Position numbers and translations under genes: made by a program. From Nephrocerus scutellatus (lineage: Eukaryota > Arthropoda > Insecta > Diptera > Pipunculidae): 64,000 nucleotides of DNA. The stretch lies in NCBI GenBank assembly GCA_947095585.1, contig OX352763.1, forward strand, positions 20,385,462-20,449,461, in the 5' to 3' direction. Shown one piece after another: positions 33,425 through 44,699 of this stretch (its first letter is position 1; each line of letters begins with the position of its first letter). The notes below the pieces were generated by a model. The model was not told where the DNA came from. It saw nothing but the letters and a program-made list of their open reading frames with translations, and made no database searches.

Positions 33425-34622
33425 CTACAATCGGGGTCTGGTCCTCGTCTCCTTAAAAAATCTCTTTACCGTTCCCGATTTCGAGCCAATGTTATAAAGC
33501 CTGGGCATCCTGGTCTACGCCATCCTTCCAGCGTAGGCTTGAACGGCCTTGCTGTCATGTCCCATAAACCCTTACTCTAGGTACTTTCTGTTAATTCATG
33601 CGTGCTAGATGTCCTGCCCACCGATGCCCACCTAGCTTTATTCTCTTCACGATGTCGACATCGCGTTAACACTCATAGATCTCATTATTATAGAATCGCC
33701 GGAATGGTCTTTCCTCACATACGGGGCCAACAATTCTCCGTAAGACTTTTCTCTCGAACGCAGCTAAGAGGTCAGATTGCTTTTGCTAGGCACCCAAGTC
33801 TCGAATCCATTTGTGAGTACTGGTATGACCATTGTCTTATATACCAGCAAATTGGATTTTATTGTTAGATTTCTGGATTTGAAGATTCTTGACAGACTAA
33901 AGTGTGCTAAGTTGGCTATAAGCAACCGTGCGCGTGTTTCTGAATCCATCCTGTTATCGGCGGCTTCAGTTGTCCCGAGATAGTTAAATGATTGCATATC
34001 GTCAAATTCGCGCTCCATTAGTTTAAGTGCGGGACCAATATTGAATCTTCTGCTCAAAAACGAGGCTTTGTTTTGCTCGCATATATTTTCAGCCCTTATA
34101 CTGCCCGCTTGATCTGGATCCAAAACTTCCTTGGAAAAGCTTTTGGTTTTCTACCAACGATGTCAGATTCATCTGCGTAAGCCCGTATTTTGATGGACTT
34201 ATAGAGGATTTGTTTCTCTCACCGTTACATCGGAGTCTCATATCATTTTCTCCAACGCCAGATTGAAGAGGACGCTGGCCACTCCATCCCCTTGTCAGAG
34301 CCCGTTATAGTCTATAAAACGATGGTGTACTGAGTTTTGAAACTCTAGACGTTTTTCCATCACCTGCCCAAGGGTGTAGATCGGGTTAGTTGTTGAATTG
34401 CCTGGCATGAAGCCACACTGACATGGGCCAATGATAACTTCAGCGTTCGTGAAGGAAATATGAAAAAATCTTATACGCGGTATGCAACAACGTTATTCCA
34501 CGTTAATTGCTGGATGTTGTGATATCTCCCTTCTTATGTAAGTGGCACAGGATGCCTCTTCGCCGGTATTCTGGTATCGCTTCTTTCTCCAATACTTGAA
34601 CCATTATTTCTTGAATTGATGA
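33425..34622 (-). mobile_element. RTE-like LINE family B: reverse transcriptase to C-terminus
   Basis: Minus-strand order: IQEIMVQVLEKEAIPEYRRR, HKKGDITTSSN, RGITLLHTAYKIF (fingers), a palm remnant, then AYADESDIVGRKPKAF. Here the catalytic YADD reads YADE (34168-34179). Next come FNYLGTTEAADNRMDSETRA, YKTMVIPVLTNGFETWV and the C-terminal RMA/PRL remains at 33.45-33.55 kb. Many stops and shifts. It lacks the (TGA)n tail seen in sister copies. Confidence 0.85.
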
Positions 34623-34629
34623 TGATGAT

Positions 34630-35585
34630 AATAAATTGGGTATAGTAGCACTGCGACCCATGCGAATCTATTGCGCTTTCCCCTGACTTGTGCTACAGAG
34701 ACAAAGCATGACCATCTCTAAAGCACTCCCTCCATACCTATGGCTCTTAAGAACTTAATAATATGCAGAGGATTCAGTAATTGTCGCGCAGACTGCGAGA
34801 TTACTTGAGTTCCAATGTGTTCTCTTCTCTGTCGAAAAGTTGCTTCGCATTCGTTGAAAAGATGCTACGGCGTCTCGTCCGCTTCGCCACAGAGTCTGCA
34901 GCTGCTATCGACTACTAATTTTATTTTCCTTAGATGCCCTTTTAGTGTAAGGAAACCCGTAATGATTCTTCTGCTTAGTCTCAATATCATGCTAAAGAGG
35001 TCTATTTGGGTTATAGTTCACAAGCATTTCTTTTGCTTTCCGTATACCTGGGAGATTATCACATCTTAAGGAAGCGGCTGCCTTACCTATACTGCGTAAC
35101 TCTTCCCGAATTATGCGGTACCGTATACCACAGAACGGTTCTGGCCCTATTTGCTCCTTTATTAGCGAGGCTCTCCGCTGCTTTGTTGCCTTCTATGCCA
35201 GTGTGCCCCGGCACCCAGTACAAACGCACATTGTTGACTTCGCCAAGTCCATTTAGCTTCGCCGTGCATTCCTACACAAGTTTAGATGTGATGTGGAATG
35301 CGTCTAGGGCTCTTAACGCGGCTTGGATTTCTGTCATGATAGCTATGTAGTTCCTTTCCAGATTAAAGTGAGCACATATCTCGATGGTGTGTACTTTTGC
35401 CTGGAATATACTCAGGTAATACCCCTTGGCCACAGAGTACTTCTTTCGTGGCCCATAGATTCCCGCACCCGTGCCTTCAGGTTTCTTTGATCCTTCCGTA
35501 TATAACTTTATGACACCCGAATGTATCTGGTATTAAGTCTTAGATCTGAATTCCTTCTTGGTACTAATTATTACTTCAAATTATT
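34630..35585 (-). mobile_element. I-like LINE (family A), RNase H to 3' UTR
   Basis: Minus strand: LYTEGSKKPEGTGAGIYGPR (RNase H, TDGS changed to TEGS), IFQAKVHTIEICAHFNLERN, LYWVPGHTGIEGNKAAESLA and a decayed Cys tail, then a 3' UTR ending near CATACCTATGGCTCTTAAGA and the GGGTCGCAGTGC end. It matches the longer copy at 46.9-48.4 kb. Next to its 3' end lies the RTE-like element at 33.4-34.6 kb in the same orientation. Confidence 0.85.
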
Positions 35586-35599
35586 AAAAACACATGTAA

Positions 35600-37455
35600 A
35601 GTAAAAGATAACTAACTGATTACAAGATTTGACCAACCAGCCAAAAACAAACAAACTCGTCCAGACGCGAAATTAATATGGATAATTTTAGAACACAGAT
35701 ACTTTCGCTTATTTTTTTTCTTACTCTTCCACTGCTATACATGTGCTACTCATAACCACTAAGGAATATTAAGATCAGCACAGCGTAGTATAACGAAGCA
35801 GAGTTTTTAGGTCATATCTACTAATGGTTATGAGCTGTGGTTCTCATTAAAAATAAATATTCCGACCCAGCAATTGATGTTTGGAGTGTTCACAGATCGG
35901 ACTACTCTACCGCTTAAGTAAGTAAACGATTGCATCTGCGGACACGGGTAATTAACCATGAGCTTCGTGATTCAGTGAAACCACTGAACAATTTCAAAAA
36001 TAAAAATATTGTCAACTTACTGGGGATTTTTGCTCGAGATGACACTTGTCAGATTAGAGTCCCTCTAAAAGTACAGGTTTTCCGATTTTCTATGTTAAGA
36101 ACAAACGAATGCGAACGATGTAAGCCATGAACCATGACAAACTAAGATTCGCTGTGAAACCTGTCGAAAAAAACCTTGGAATCCGAAGCAAAATAACAAT
36201 TGACTCCACGGCAGCAACAGTCGGTGCTCGTACTAACTTTAACTCACAGCTACAGCAATTTCAGCAGAAGAAACACTTCTGTTATATACATAGATACATA
36301 CCTAAGCAAAGTAAAACTTTTCATGAGCGTGATATATGCCACTTTACTTAGTTATCATCGAATCAATGAACCGCGTCATATTGCTAAACAACTGCTCACT
36401 GCTCGAAACACCTGCACCTGGTAGAGAAATATAGCTATGACCCTCAAGCCAGGCAAGGTAAGCCACCAGAATCGAAATAGAAATCAATTTGCAAACAGTT
36501 GAGCCATGAAATTTTATGACAGTCGTTGCACGCCGGTTACACATGCCAAAGGCTGCGGTGAGTTCCGTTTTGCATCGGGAGGGACATAAGGCAACAATGG
36601 CAATTGCACAAAAGCAGAATTCATTCACAAAAAATGCTGTGAAAGACAAAAGGACAACAATGTTCATACACATATACGAACAAACAAACAAACACCGGAG
36701 GACAAATCACTTCCGGACCTTCTTTTACCCGGCGGCTATTTACAGATTGCCCATCGAGTATTACTTCCATTGCATTTGGTTGGACTTTTCCTTTTTTAAT
36801 TTTGTTCCTTTCTGGCAGATCCATTGTTTGTTATGTTACATGCGAATGATTAGAATCATTCAATAAGGATGAACGTAACCAGTTACAGTTACATACCTGA
36901 TAGCTGCATTCTCTCAAATTAAGGATAATCAGGATGCACATATTGCATCTCATATTGTTTTGAGAATGTTGATCAGGATGCCTCAGATAAGCAAATTGTG
37001 ATGCATACATAAGTGAGGGAATGTTGCATCAACGCTAAATGACACTGCTGTGTGGGAAATTCCACATTCAGTCAGCAGTCAGCCACCTGTGCTGCTCAAA
37101 TATATGTTGATTATATAGAGATACAGATAAGCTATCTTTCTATTGCTATATTGAGCAATCATGTTCGCCCTATTGTTGTGAATTGGTAGATCCATCGTCG
37201 AGCTGGAGAGAACTGAAATTAACTGGGAATAAATTCGTACTCAAGTAGATGAGTAGGAAACGAGATTTCTATATGCATATGCCCAACGTAGATGTTCCAC
37301 TTTTATGTTAAAATGTATTACTTCCACAGACGACAGTAAGGGCTTAAGATGCTTTTTAGTGGGAAAATGATTTCTGTATTTACTAAAATTAAACTAAAAT
37401 CAAATACAAAGTATACCAAAGTAGAAGCAATTTTTTAATTTCTGTTTTTTTATTA
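35600..37455. other. Intergenic spacer, nothing recognised
   Basis: Frames at plus 36516-36866 (116 codons) and minus 36344-36691 (115 codons) overlap each other and lack any domain. The first has a weak HTH-like stretch (RRLHMPKAAVSSVLHREG) reminiscent of a transposase, not enough for a call. Confidence 0.4.
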
Positions 37456-37459
37456 ACAT

Positions 37460-38095
37460 TTTTTCTGGGACAAGCAATAGGTTAGGTTAGGTTAAGGTCA
37501 GTGAAACCGACACACTTAGACCAGCAATGGTCCATTGTGATACCACACGGCTCAGTGAAAAACGTTGAACCAGTTAGAGCTTCGTATAAAGCGTAGAAGA
37601 CTTCTAAAATCAATGTTGATAAGATCATTAGTGTCGTTGTTAAAGAAAGCTCCCATATGGAGTTCACGTTTTTGTGAGAGGACTGGACAAGTACAGAGAA
37701 GGCGGACAATGGTCTCCTCCTCCTCATCCATGCAGCTTCTGCAGAAGTCATTCGAGAAGACTCCAAGTCTTGCTGCTTGCCTACCTATGAGACAATGTCC
37801 AGTGATGACACAAACAATAGCATCGATGTGCGATCTTTTATGAGAGATCAAACACTTGGAGCGTTTTGGATCCAGCTTGGGTCAGATCTATTTTGTCGCT
37901 ATGCAAGTCGTACTGTTTGACCAACTACGGTTAGTATTTTTATCCCGCATCCCGCTTTAGCAAGAGTTTGCATGTAGCGATTGGTATGCCTTGAGAACAA
38001 TATTCAGGTAAGATGGGTACTGTAGTTCCCTGTTTGGCGAGTTCGTCAGCCATACAGTTACCCAGATTGTCTCTGGGACAAACAATACTTGCGAT
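37460..38095 (-). mobile_element. LINE (RNase H type) C-terminus and TTAGG-like 3' end
   Basis: Minus strand: RDNLGNCMADELAKQGTTVP (end of RNase H, corresponding to GHxxIxGNxxADELA), PIATCKLLLK, VCVITGHCLIGRQAARLGVF, then NDFCRSCMDEEEETIVRLLC and RFIRSSNWF. This is the typical C-terminal zinc-knuckle tail. The 3' UTR ends in AACCTAACCTAACCTATTG on the same strand. Compared with the other RNase H LINEs here, the tail sequence defines a separate family. Confidence 0.85.
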
Positions 38096-38179
38096 TACAA
38101 AACAAAACGGAAAAAAGTCATCTAAATATTTTTATTTTGTACCATGGTCGTTTGATTTGAAAATATTGTATTGATTAAT

Positions 38180-38325
38180 TGATTGATTGGGTGGTGATGT
38201 GGCACTGCAACCTATACCGAGTTATTGCGCTTCGTACTCAAGAAATAATGGAGTGGTCCCTACCCTACATATCCACCTATACATCAGTGGCTTTTAAGAA
38301 CCTAATGGATCTAATGGAGTCGATG
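38180..38325 (-). mobile_element. I-like LINE (family A) 3' UTR fragment
   Basis: GTGATGTGGCACTGCAACC, ATTGCGCTTCG and GTGGCTTTTAAGAACCTAAT follow the 3' end of the 34.63 kb copy (GTAGCACTGCGACCC, ATTGCGCTTTCC, ATGGCTCTTAAGAACTTAAT). The outer edge is an ATTGATTAATTGATTGATTG tail. Confidence 0.65.
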
Positions 38326-38329
38326 CCAT

Positions 38330-38945
38330 TTGCGCAAGCTTTTCCATATATCCTATTCTTCTGGACTCTACCCTAGAAGTTGGAAAATAGCCTTTGTCCA
38401 GACTATATCCAAAAATGTCAAGCCGGCGTGTCCTTCTTCGTACCGATCAATAGCACTTACATCAATTCTTTCTAAGGTCATGGAAAGGCTGATCAATTTT
38501 TCGCTCATCAAATATCTGGAAACCAACGAAATCCTTAATGACCAGCAGTACGGATTTCGTATGCAATGTTTTATTGGTGATTTGATAGTATATCTCACCG
38601 AACAATGGAACCGATCTTTGCATCAATTTGGTGAAACCAATGCTGTTGCACTCGATATTTCCAAGGCATTCCAGAGTCGATGAAAAGCTGCTTCATTGGA
38701 CTAGAAGCTATTTTTTTTAAAGCGCTCAATTCGAGTTTTATTGGATCGTTTCAAGTCTAAAGTACCTCACATAAATGCTGGTGTCCCCAGGGTATTTATT
38801 TATTACATTAATATTATTTTCTTGTTATATTATATTATATTTATTAATGATCTCTTGTCCATTACTTCTAATCCAATTGACTTTTTCGCTGACGACAGCA
38901 CAGTCGATAGTCAGAGATTTAGGATATTTTTACTTTGGCGAGGTA
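38330..38945 (+). mobile_element. CR1/Jockey-like LINE reverse transcriptase
   Basis: Plus strand: SGLYPRSWKIAFVQTISKNV, SYRSIALTSILSKVMERLIN, LNDQQYGFR, GETNAVALDISKAFQSR (first catalytic Asp block, then a break), SKVPHINAGVP, FINDLLSITSNPIDFFADDS (second catalytic pair as FADD). A T-rich insertion of about 30 bp (TTATTACATTAATATTATTT) interrupts the PQG-SP-F block. Frame-broken copy. Confidence 0.9.
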
Positions 38946-38949
38946 CTGA

Positions 38950-41900
38950 CACGAGTATGACGTAGTTTTCTGAGGTGTAATTTTCTGTAGTAATTAAAGA
39001 GCTATACTCCTGGGTTTAGTTGTTTAACTTGATTTAGAAAAATACAGTTCAGTTCTGTTTTTGTTCAACTAGAGGGCTCATTACCGGAAACATGTCCCGT
39101 ATCATCACAGGTAATTGTTGTAGGTTTTTTATACAATTAACTCAACGAATGACGATATACATTTACCAGGCTTCCGGATTTTGCCTTGGGAAGCAAGCGT
39201 TACCGCGGTTTCCCACTGACGTTTCGATGGTTGTTTTGCTAATGGGAATCAACGAGCATCAAAGTCACCCTACTAATGTATGTTGATCAGCACACCCACT
39301 CCAGCAACATAATGCGATTATAATTGTGACCAAATGTGATTGTTCCTTCACCACAGCTGATGGCTAATTATGGTTATGCGAGAGTCCAATAAATTTACTA
39401 ACACAAAACGTCGAAATGAAAGAAAAAAACATTCTGCCACTTAGGGGAAGTACGAGCTTACCAAATGCGTTCAGCGTAGTTTACTCTTTTTCTTATTACA
39501 AAGGTCGGCAATTGTTACAAAGCATAGAAATAGAAGAAAAAACCCAATTTCAAAAAGTCACTTCCGTTTGCAGAGTTCAGTGTCAGAAGCGCACGCCTTC
39601 TCTGAATTCACTGCAGACGCATTCAAGCGCGGTTACCCAGCGAACAGAGCAAATGATGGACAACAATTATCACATTATCTTAAGTGACTACTGTATGTGC
39701 TTGGCACTAACACGATGGGTGCTCTGTTTGATTCCATCATCAGACATCACTGAAGATGAAGGAATTCTCACGAATACCTTCCGTTCAACAGATATCAAGG
39801 TTCTAGGATCTACATTAAGTGAGTACTACAGTTAGTGGATTGGCTATAAAATTCAGTCCTTGAAATAAATTTCGCTCGAGCTGAGCTGAGCATATGGCGA
39901 CGCGACATGGACATGGCGCAATTGTGACGGATGACGCCGGTTGTGTTGTGGTTTTTTTTTTGTTCTTCAAATATCTCAGCGCTTCCTGGCACCGCAGTTT
40001 CGTCAATTTTCCACAATAATTTGTTGTGGTCCTTAATTGCTGAGTGTTCTATTTTTTTTTTATCTGAGAAAACACTTAAAACTGCGGATGACTACACTAT
40101 CTACCAGTAGGACCGTCTGTTGTTGTTTTACGAAGAGACTCCGTCAACCGGTGGCGACGATCAACTTCAATGAAGTGGATAATTCTATATCTGAGATGTA
40201 CATATAGTTTGATTGTCGGAGTCAAAGTAAACAATAGAAATTGCTGCGGTGCCGGAGAAGATCTAAGGATACACAGAAGCTGCAACTGTCATAGGAGATT
40301 TTTACCTGACTATGAGCGTCATCAATGGCAGTGACTGACTGGTGACTGTGTTCAGTCTGACATCATTAAGATTGCAGCCCCGATAAGAGGAGAACTTTCC
40401 TATGAACACACATGTTAGCCATGTAATGATTTATGCAGCAATGGCAAAAGAACGCTGCACTGGCCAGAGTGCCATTTGATCGGCGGATCTTCAAAAGACC
40501 GCCTCCTTTTTGATGATTTTTGTATTCGTTTCGGTCTTCTTGGGCTAGGCGGAGAAGGCGGTAGTTGTTAGTGCCATTTTCCGAAGACATTCATATACGA
40601 CTGGAAAGATGTAAATTATAGATTGTCCGGTATGTTTTTCTCCCTCAGGAAACTGACAAATTGATTGCGGATGTTTTTGCAATCAACAAGTGGCGCCACA
40701 TTTTGTGTTCGAGCCACCAACCGTATCCTGTTATGCCTTACTAAATTCACTACATTAACTTTGCGTGACTATAGCTAGCTGGTAAAATCTTGCAATTAAT
40801 TTTTAATCCACTTTCAAAAAGCTTTGTACATATATGCAAATGTGATGACGATTTTTAGTTTTGTTCGGTTATTTCTTAAACAGTAAATGAAAACCTTCAA
40901 TTGTTAAAATTAGATAATTTTGATTTTATGTTTTCTCTCTCATTGTGCACATCTTAAGAGTTGATTGGGCTTTCGGCTTTTTAAGAATTAAAATCTCTTC
41001 CACGTGTGGCAATTTGGCAAAGAGGAAACACTGCAACACCAGTTCATCAACTTTAGCATCAATTAAGGGGAAAACTATAAAAATAATAACAAACATGATA
41101 ATTACATTACTAAGTCCAGCTTCCCAGCATCCAAATGACGCAAGGTTATGTAGTACATGTCGCCACCTTGATGTACCATCGTCTTCAGGAGGTGCTAATG
41201 AGTTAAATTCGAAGAAACGAAACGCACGACGCAACATTCGAGGCTAAAGTTTATGTTTATTGGCTGTAATCTTGCTAGTCGCATGTTAGTAGTATAGTTA
41301 CCACATTTGGCTTAATATTCAGCTACTGGTGTTATTGGCTTCTTTCGGTAGGAGGAGCTATCTACCGAATGTTATCTCATCATGTGTCTTGTCGTAGCAG
41401 AGAAGAACCCGACTTAATATCACATATGCCTCTGAGATAAATTCAAGAAAATCCAGACGCACTTTTGTACCGCACTCAATCACCTGTGGAACCTACTTAA
41501 CTTCTCCGATGGCCCGCCGCTTGCTACTTTTGTTTTAACAAATCAATTTTATCAGATTGGCGACATTTCTCTTCTCTGGTTGTTCGTTAGCCATATATAT
41601 ACTTTTGTTGACCAAAAGGTTTCGTCTTTGACATGAAGAACATAAATTTTGTTTTGTTCCGAGCAAGAGGAGCTTACTCCGTAGATAACCGAACAATTGC
41701 CAACCAATAAACACACACAAATGCATGTTTTGTCCTTATGTCACTTTGGGTTCGAATGTACAAATTTATAGATTCATCGGGGGTGACATCCAGCCATTTC
41801 GCATCGGTTATTTGGTTTTGGTTTTGGTTTTGGCCATGCCCGACTCAATCGAATTCCTGTCGGGATCGATCTGTGTTCTGTATACTTTTGTAGATAAACG

Positions 41901-42740
41901 TATGCTGGCCGAGAGACCAACAAACGTTCGTTCGTTCGAATGAGATGATTATCATTATTCCCATCGTCTTTGCTGTCTCGTTGTTGTTGTTCTTCAGTAC
42001 CATCGGGATGCAACCGAAACAAAGATAACTGCCAAATATTGCCAGCCCTTCGATTAATCTTTGACAGAGTAGTGTTGTATAGTGTCCTCTAATGTCCTTT
42101 TTATGTTTATGATGATCGTCTGTTGCGCAGCTATCTATATGTCTACGGATTAAAAGGAGATATTTTTTCCTTCCTTCAGCTTCCAATTTAAAGACATAGG
42201 AGCGTAGTATGGGAAAGACATAAGAACAATAGCAATACTCATATAACCGCAGGTAAGTTGAAAAGAGGTAATACATGACATGATGAAGGAACTTAGAGAC
42301 TAATCCAGATTGGGTGTAGCATTGAATTATAGAATTTTTCTGCGATCTCCTCTGTCAATTTCTATACCTGCGTCAGTGTGACAAGTGTCCTTTGTGATGT
42401 ATTCTGACATATATCAAATATTTTTTTTTCGATGTTCGTTAAGGTTGATAAATGTAATGAGAATGACTAATGAATATAATCTGATCTTAGTTTTTTGTGA
42501 TCGTTACAAATTTTTTATCAATACATCATTATGAGTTAGTTGCGTCCCTAAGTTACTCTAAGAAAACGACAAAGAACGACAATTCTTAGGATTTATTTAT
42601 ATGGAAAATACATCACAGACCCAGTATTGAGTATCTTGGATTTGATAATCTGAAGTTTATATGAAAATACAACAATTTATTTGAGGATATGTTATACATC
42701 TCTTCTGTTATAAGTCTTGAAATACTGAAATAAATAATTT
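38950..42740. other. Intergenic spacer, nothing firm
   Basis: Frames of 100-143 codons (plus 39416-39835, minus 40926-41237, minus 41845-42276) show no recognisable domain or splice-supported model. A (GGTTTT)n run lies at 41815-41835. No RNA gene seen. Confidence 0.45.
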
Positions 42741-42744
42741 ATCA

Positions 42745-44690
42745 TCATCATATTTGGCTCTTCAAACGGGGTCCGGTCCTGGCCTCCCGCAAAAAGTCTC
42801 TCCAACGGTCCCGATTTCAAGCCGTAGTCATCCAGTTTGGCATCCTTAAACTCTGGGCGTCCTGGTCTACGCCATCCTTCCAGCGTAAGCTTGGCCGGCC
42901 TCGTTGTAGATGTTGAATGGGCTTGATAATGAATCGGATATTTTCACTTGGTTTATTACATTGGTCATGGTCAACCTACATAGTCGTGTCAGTTAATTTG
43001 GGATGCCGAATTCTCTCATGGCTTTATAAACTTGTACTCTGGCTATGCTATCATAAGCGGCTTTTAAGTCTATAAAAAGATGGTGTAGTTTTGAAACTCT
43101 AGACATTTTTCCATCACCTGCCAAAGGGTGTAAATCTGATCAGTTGTTTATTTGCCTGCGATGGAGCCACACTGGTATGGACCAATGATGACTTTAGCGT
43201 ATGGGGCTATCCTGTCTTGAAGGATAGAGGAGAAAATCTTATATGTGCAACGCGGTGTATATTGCGTCATACCGCGTACCCTTTGGTAGAACTTCCGCGC
43301 CTCGTGCGGTCCTTGCTCTCTGTACTGTTCCAGTTCACGGACGAGATTCTTCTCCCAGGCTGCTTTCTTTCGCCGTTGAACTGGTTTTTCATATCTTCTG
43401 AGCTCTTTATATTCATGTTCGCGTGTCCGCGTTTTATGAGATTGTTGCATTGCTCGGTACGCAACATTCTTACGTTCAGTCGCTAGCTTACATTCGTCAT
43501 CAAACCGATCTCTACGACTACTGCCTAAGATGGAGTCAGCAGTACTAATGACAGTATTCTTAAGGCGTGTCCATTTCTCTTCTATGTCCGATATCTCTTC
43601 ATTGCGAAGGGCAGCGGTGCTGACTCGAATCTGATTCGGATGCAGTCTTTTTCGTGATGATGTTATCCACGCTTCGAGCAACAAGATAGTGGTCCGAGTC
43701 GACGTTGGCACATCAGTACGTTCGTACCGTCATCAGGTTTGGGTTGTGGCCATCAACACGTTGTCTATCCAGTTGCGAGTGGCTCCATCAGGTGATACCC
43801 ATCAGGTGGATTTGTGGATATTTTTAGGAGTAAACGTTGTACTCGCAACGACCAAATAATTGCTTGCTGCGTTCTCTTTGACCCGTTTTCCTTTGTTATT
43901 ATTGTTTTCGTGTAACCTATAGGTGTCAATGTACTACCTAAATACTGGCTCCCTACCTATTTTAGCATTCATATCACCCAGAAGGTTTTTACATAATACT
44001 GAGGGCAGGCTTGGAGTTCCCGCTCGACTGATTCAAAGACTTCTTCATCATCTGGGGAATCCGCTGTAGATGCGTGAACGTTTATGAGTCTTATGTTTAT
44101 AAATCTGCTCCACACGCGGAGGTTGCATTGCCTTTCATTTATTGCTTTAAAGCCGATAACGGTGGGTTTCATTTTTCTGCTAACTAAAATCACACCCCGA
44201 ACACAGACGTCTTCCATGACAGCTGTTATATATGTCATATTCTGATTTTTCCCCGTCCATCGCATTTCCTGGATTGCTGTTACGACATCGACTCGAAATC
44301 GGGACCGGTAGAGATTTTTTGCGGGAGGCCATGACCAGACACCGGTTTTAGAGCCAAATATGATGATGATCGGCTAGCTGCTGTGCAGATCGAGCTCTAT
44401 AGAGTGAGCGTATATTCCATGAGAAAATTCTGAAATCCTTTAGCTGCTTCATCAATATATCCGGGGCTAGTTTTGGGTTCCGTAATTAATTTTTTTTACG
44501 GGCGAGGTTATTATCCTCGCTTCAACCATTCTTTGAATGGACTAGCCTGATCATTTAGCTTTTCGTGTATTGGAGGTAAATTATCGGCAGCCACCACGGG
44601 GAGGTTTGATCCCACTTCCACCAGTCAGCCATAGTTACGGCCACTTGCAATTCTAATGCATTTTGTGTTATTCCCCCTATTTAGCTGAGG
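42745..44690 (-). mobile_element. RTE-like LINE family B, nearly full length but internally deleted
   Basis: Minus-strand order: upstream region to about 44470; endonuclease start FRIFSWNIRSLYRARSAQQL (WN.R.LYR block); then, after a nested insertion, RVDVVTAIQEMRWTGKNQN (catalytic Glu block), IRLINVHASTADSPDDEEVF, SPDGATRNWIDNVL, and a basic linker (WFDDEC-type ERKNVAYRAMQQ, YKELRRYEK, KFYQRVRG). RT start CTYKIFSSILQDRIAPYAKV and GPYQCGSIAGK follow, then FGIPN, LTMTNVINQVKIS and LSSPFNIYNE. It then jumps to AKLTLEGWRRPGRPEFKDAK and the 3' end GAGCCAAATATGATGATGA. The palm with YADD and the thumb are absent. Confidence 0.9.
44280..44378 (+). mobile_element. Nested 5'-truncated RTE family B 3' end
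   Basis: About 98 bp, from ACTCGAAATCGGGACCGGTA through GCGGGAGGCCATGACCAGAC to GAGCCAAATATGATGATGAT, in plus orientation. It interrupts the minus-strand endonuclease between SAQQLA and VVTAIQEMRW; removing it restores a continuous endonuclease start. Confidence 0.85.
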
Positions 44691-44699
44691 GCTGACTTA

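Noticed and set aside
36516..36640. HTH-like stretch as a mariner transposase fragment
   Set aside because: Only a weak resemblance (PKAAVSSVLHREG); flanking residues do not follow the mariner pattern.
39416..39835. 139-codon plus-strand frame
   Set aside because: Length is at the upper end of chance here; no recognisable motif or conserved block, and no flanking gene signals.
41845..42276. 143-codon minus-strand frame
   Set aside because: No domain, Tyr/Asn/Lys-driven composition typical of AT-rich DNA, overlapping plus-strand frames, and no promoter or splice support.
43148..43711. 187-codon minus-strand frame as a host protein
   Set aside because: It carries the basic linker and the start of the RT (YKIFSSILQDRIAPYAKVII) of an RTE-like LINE, contiguous with its endonuclease upstream.
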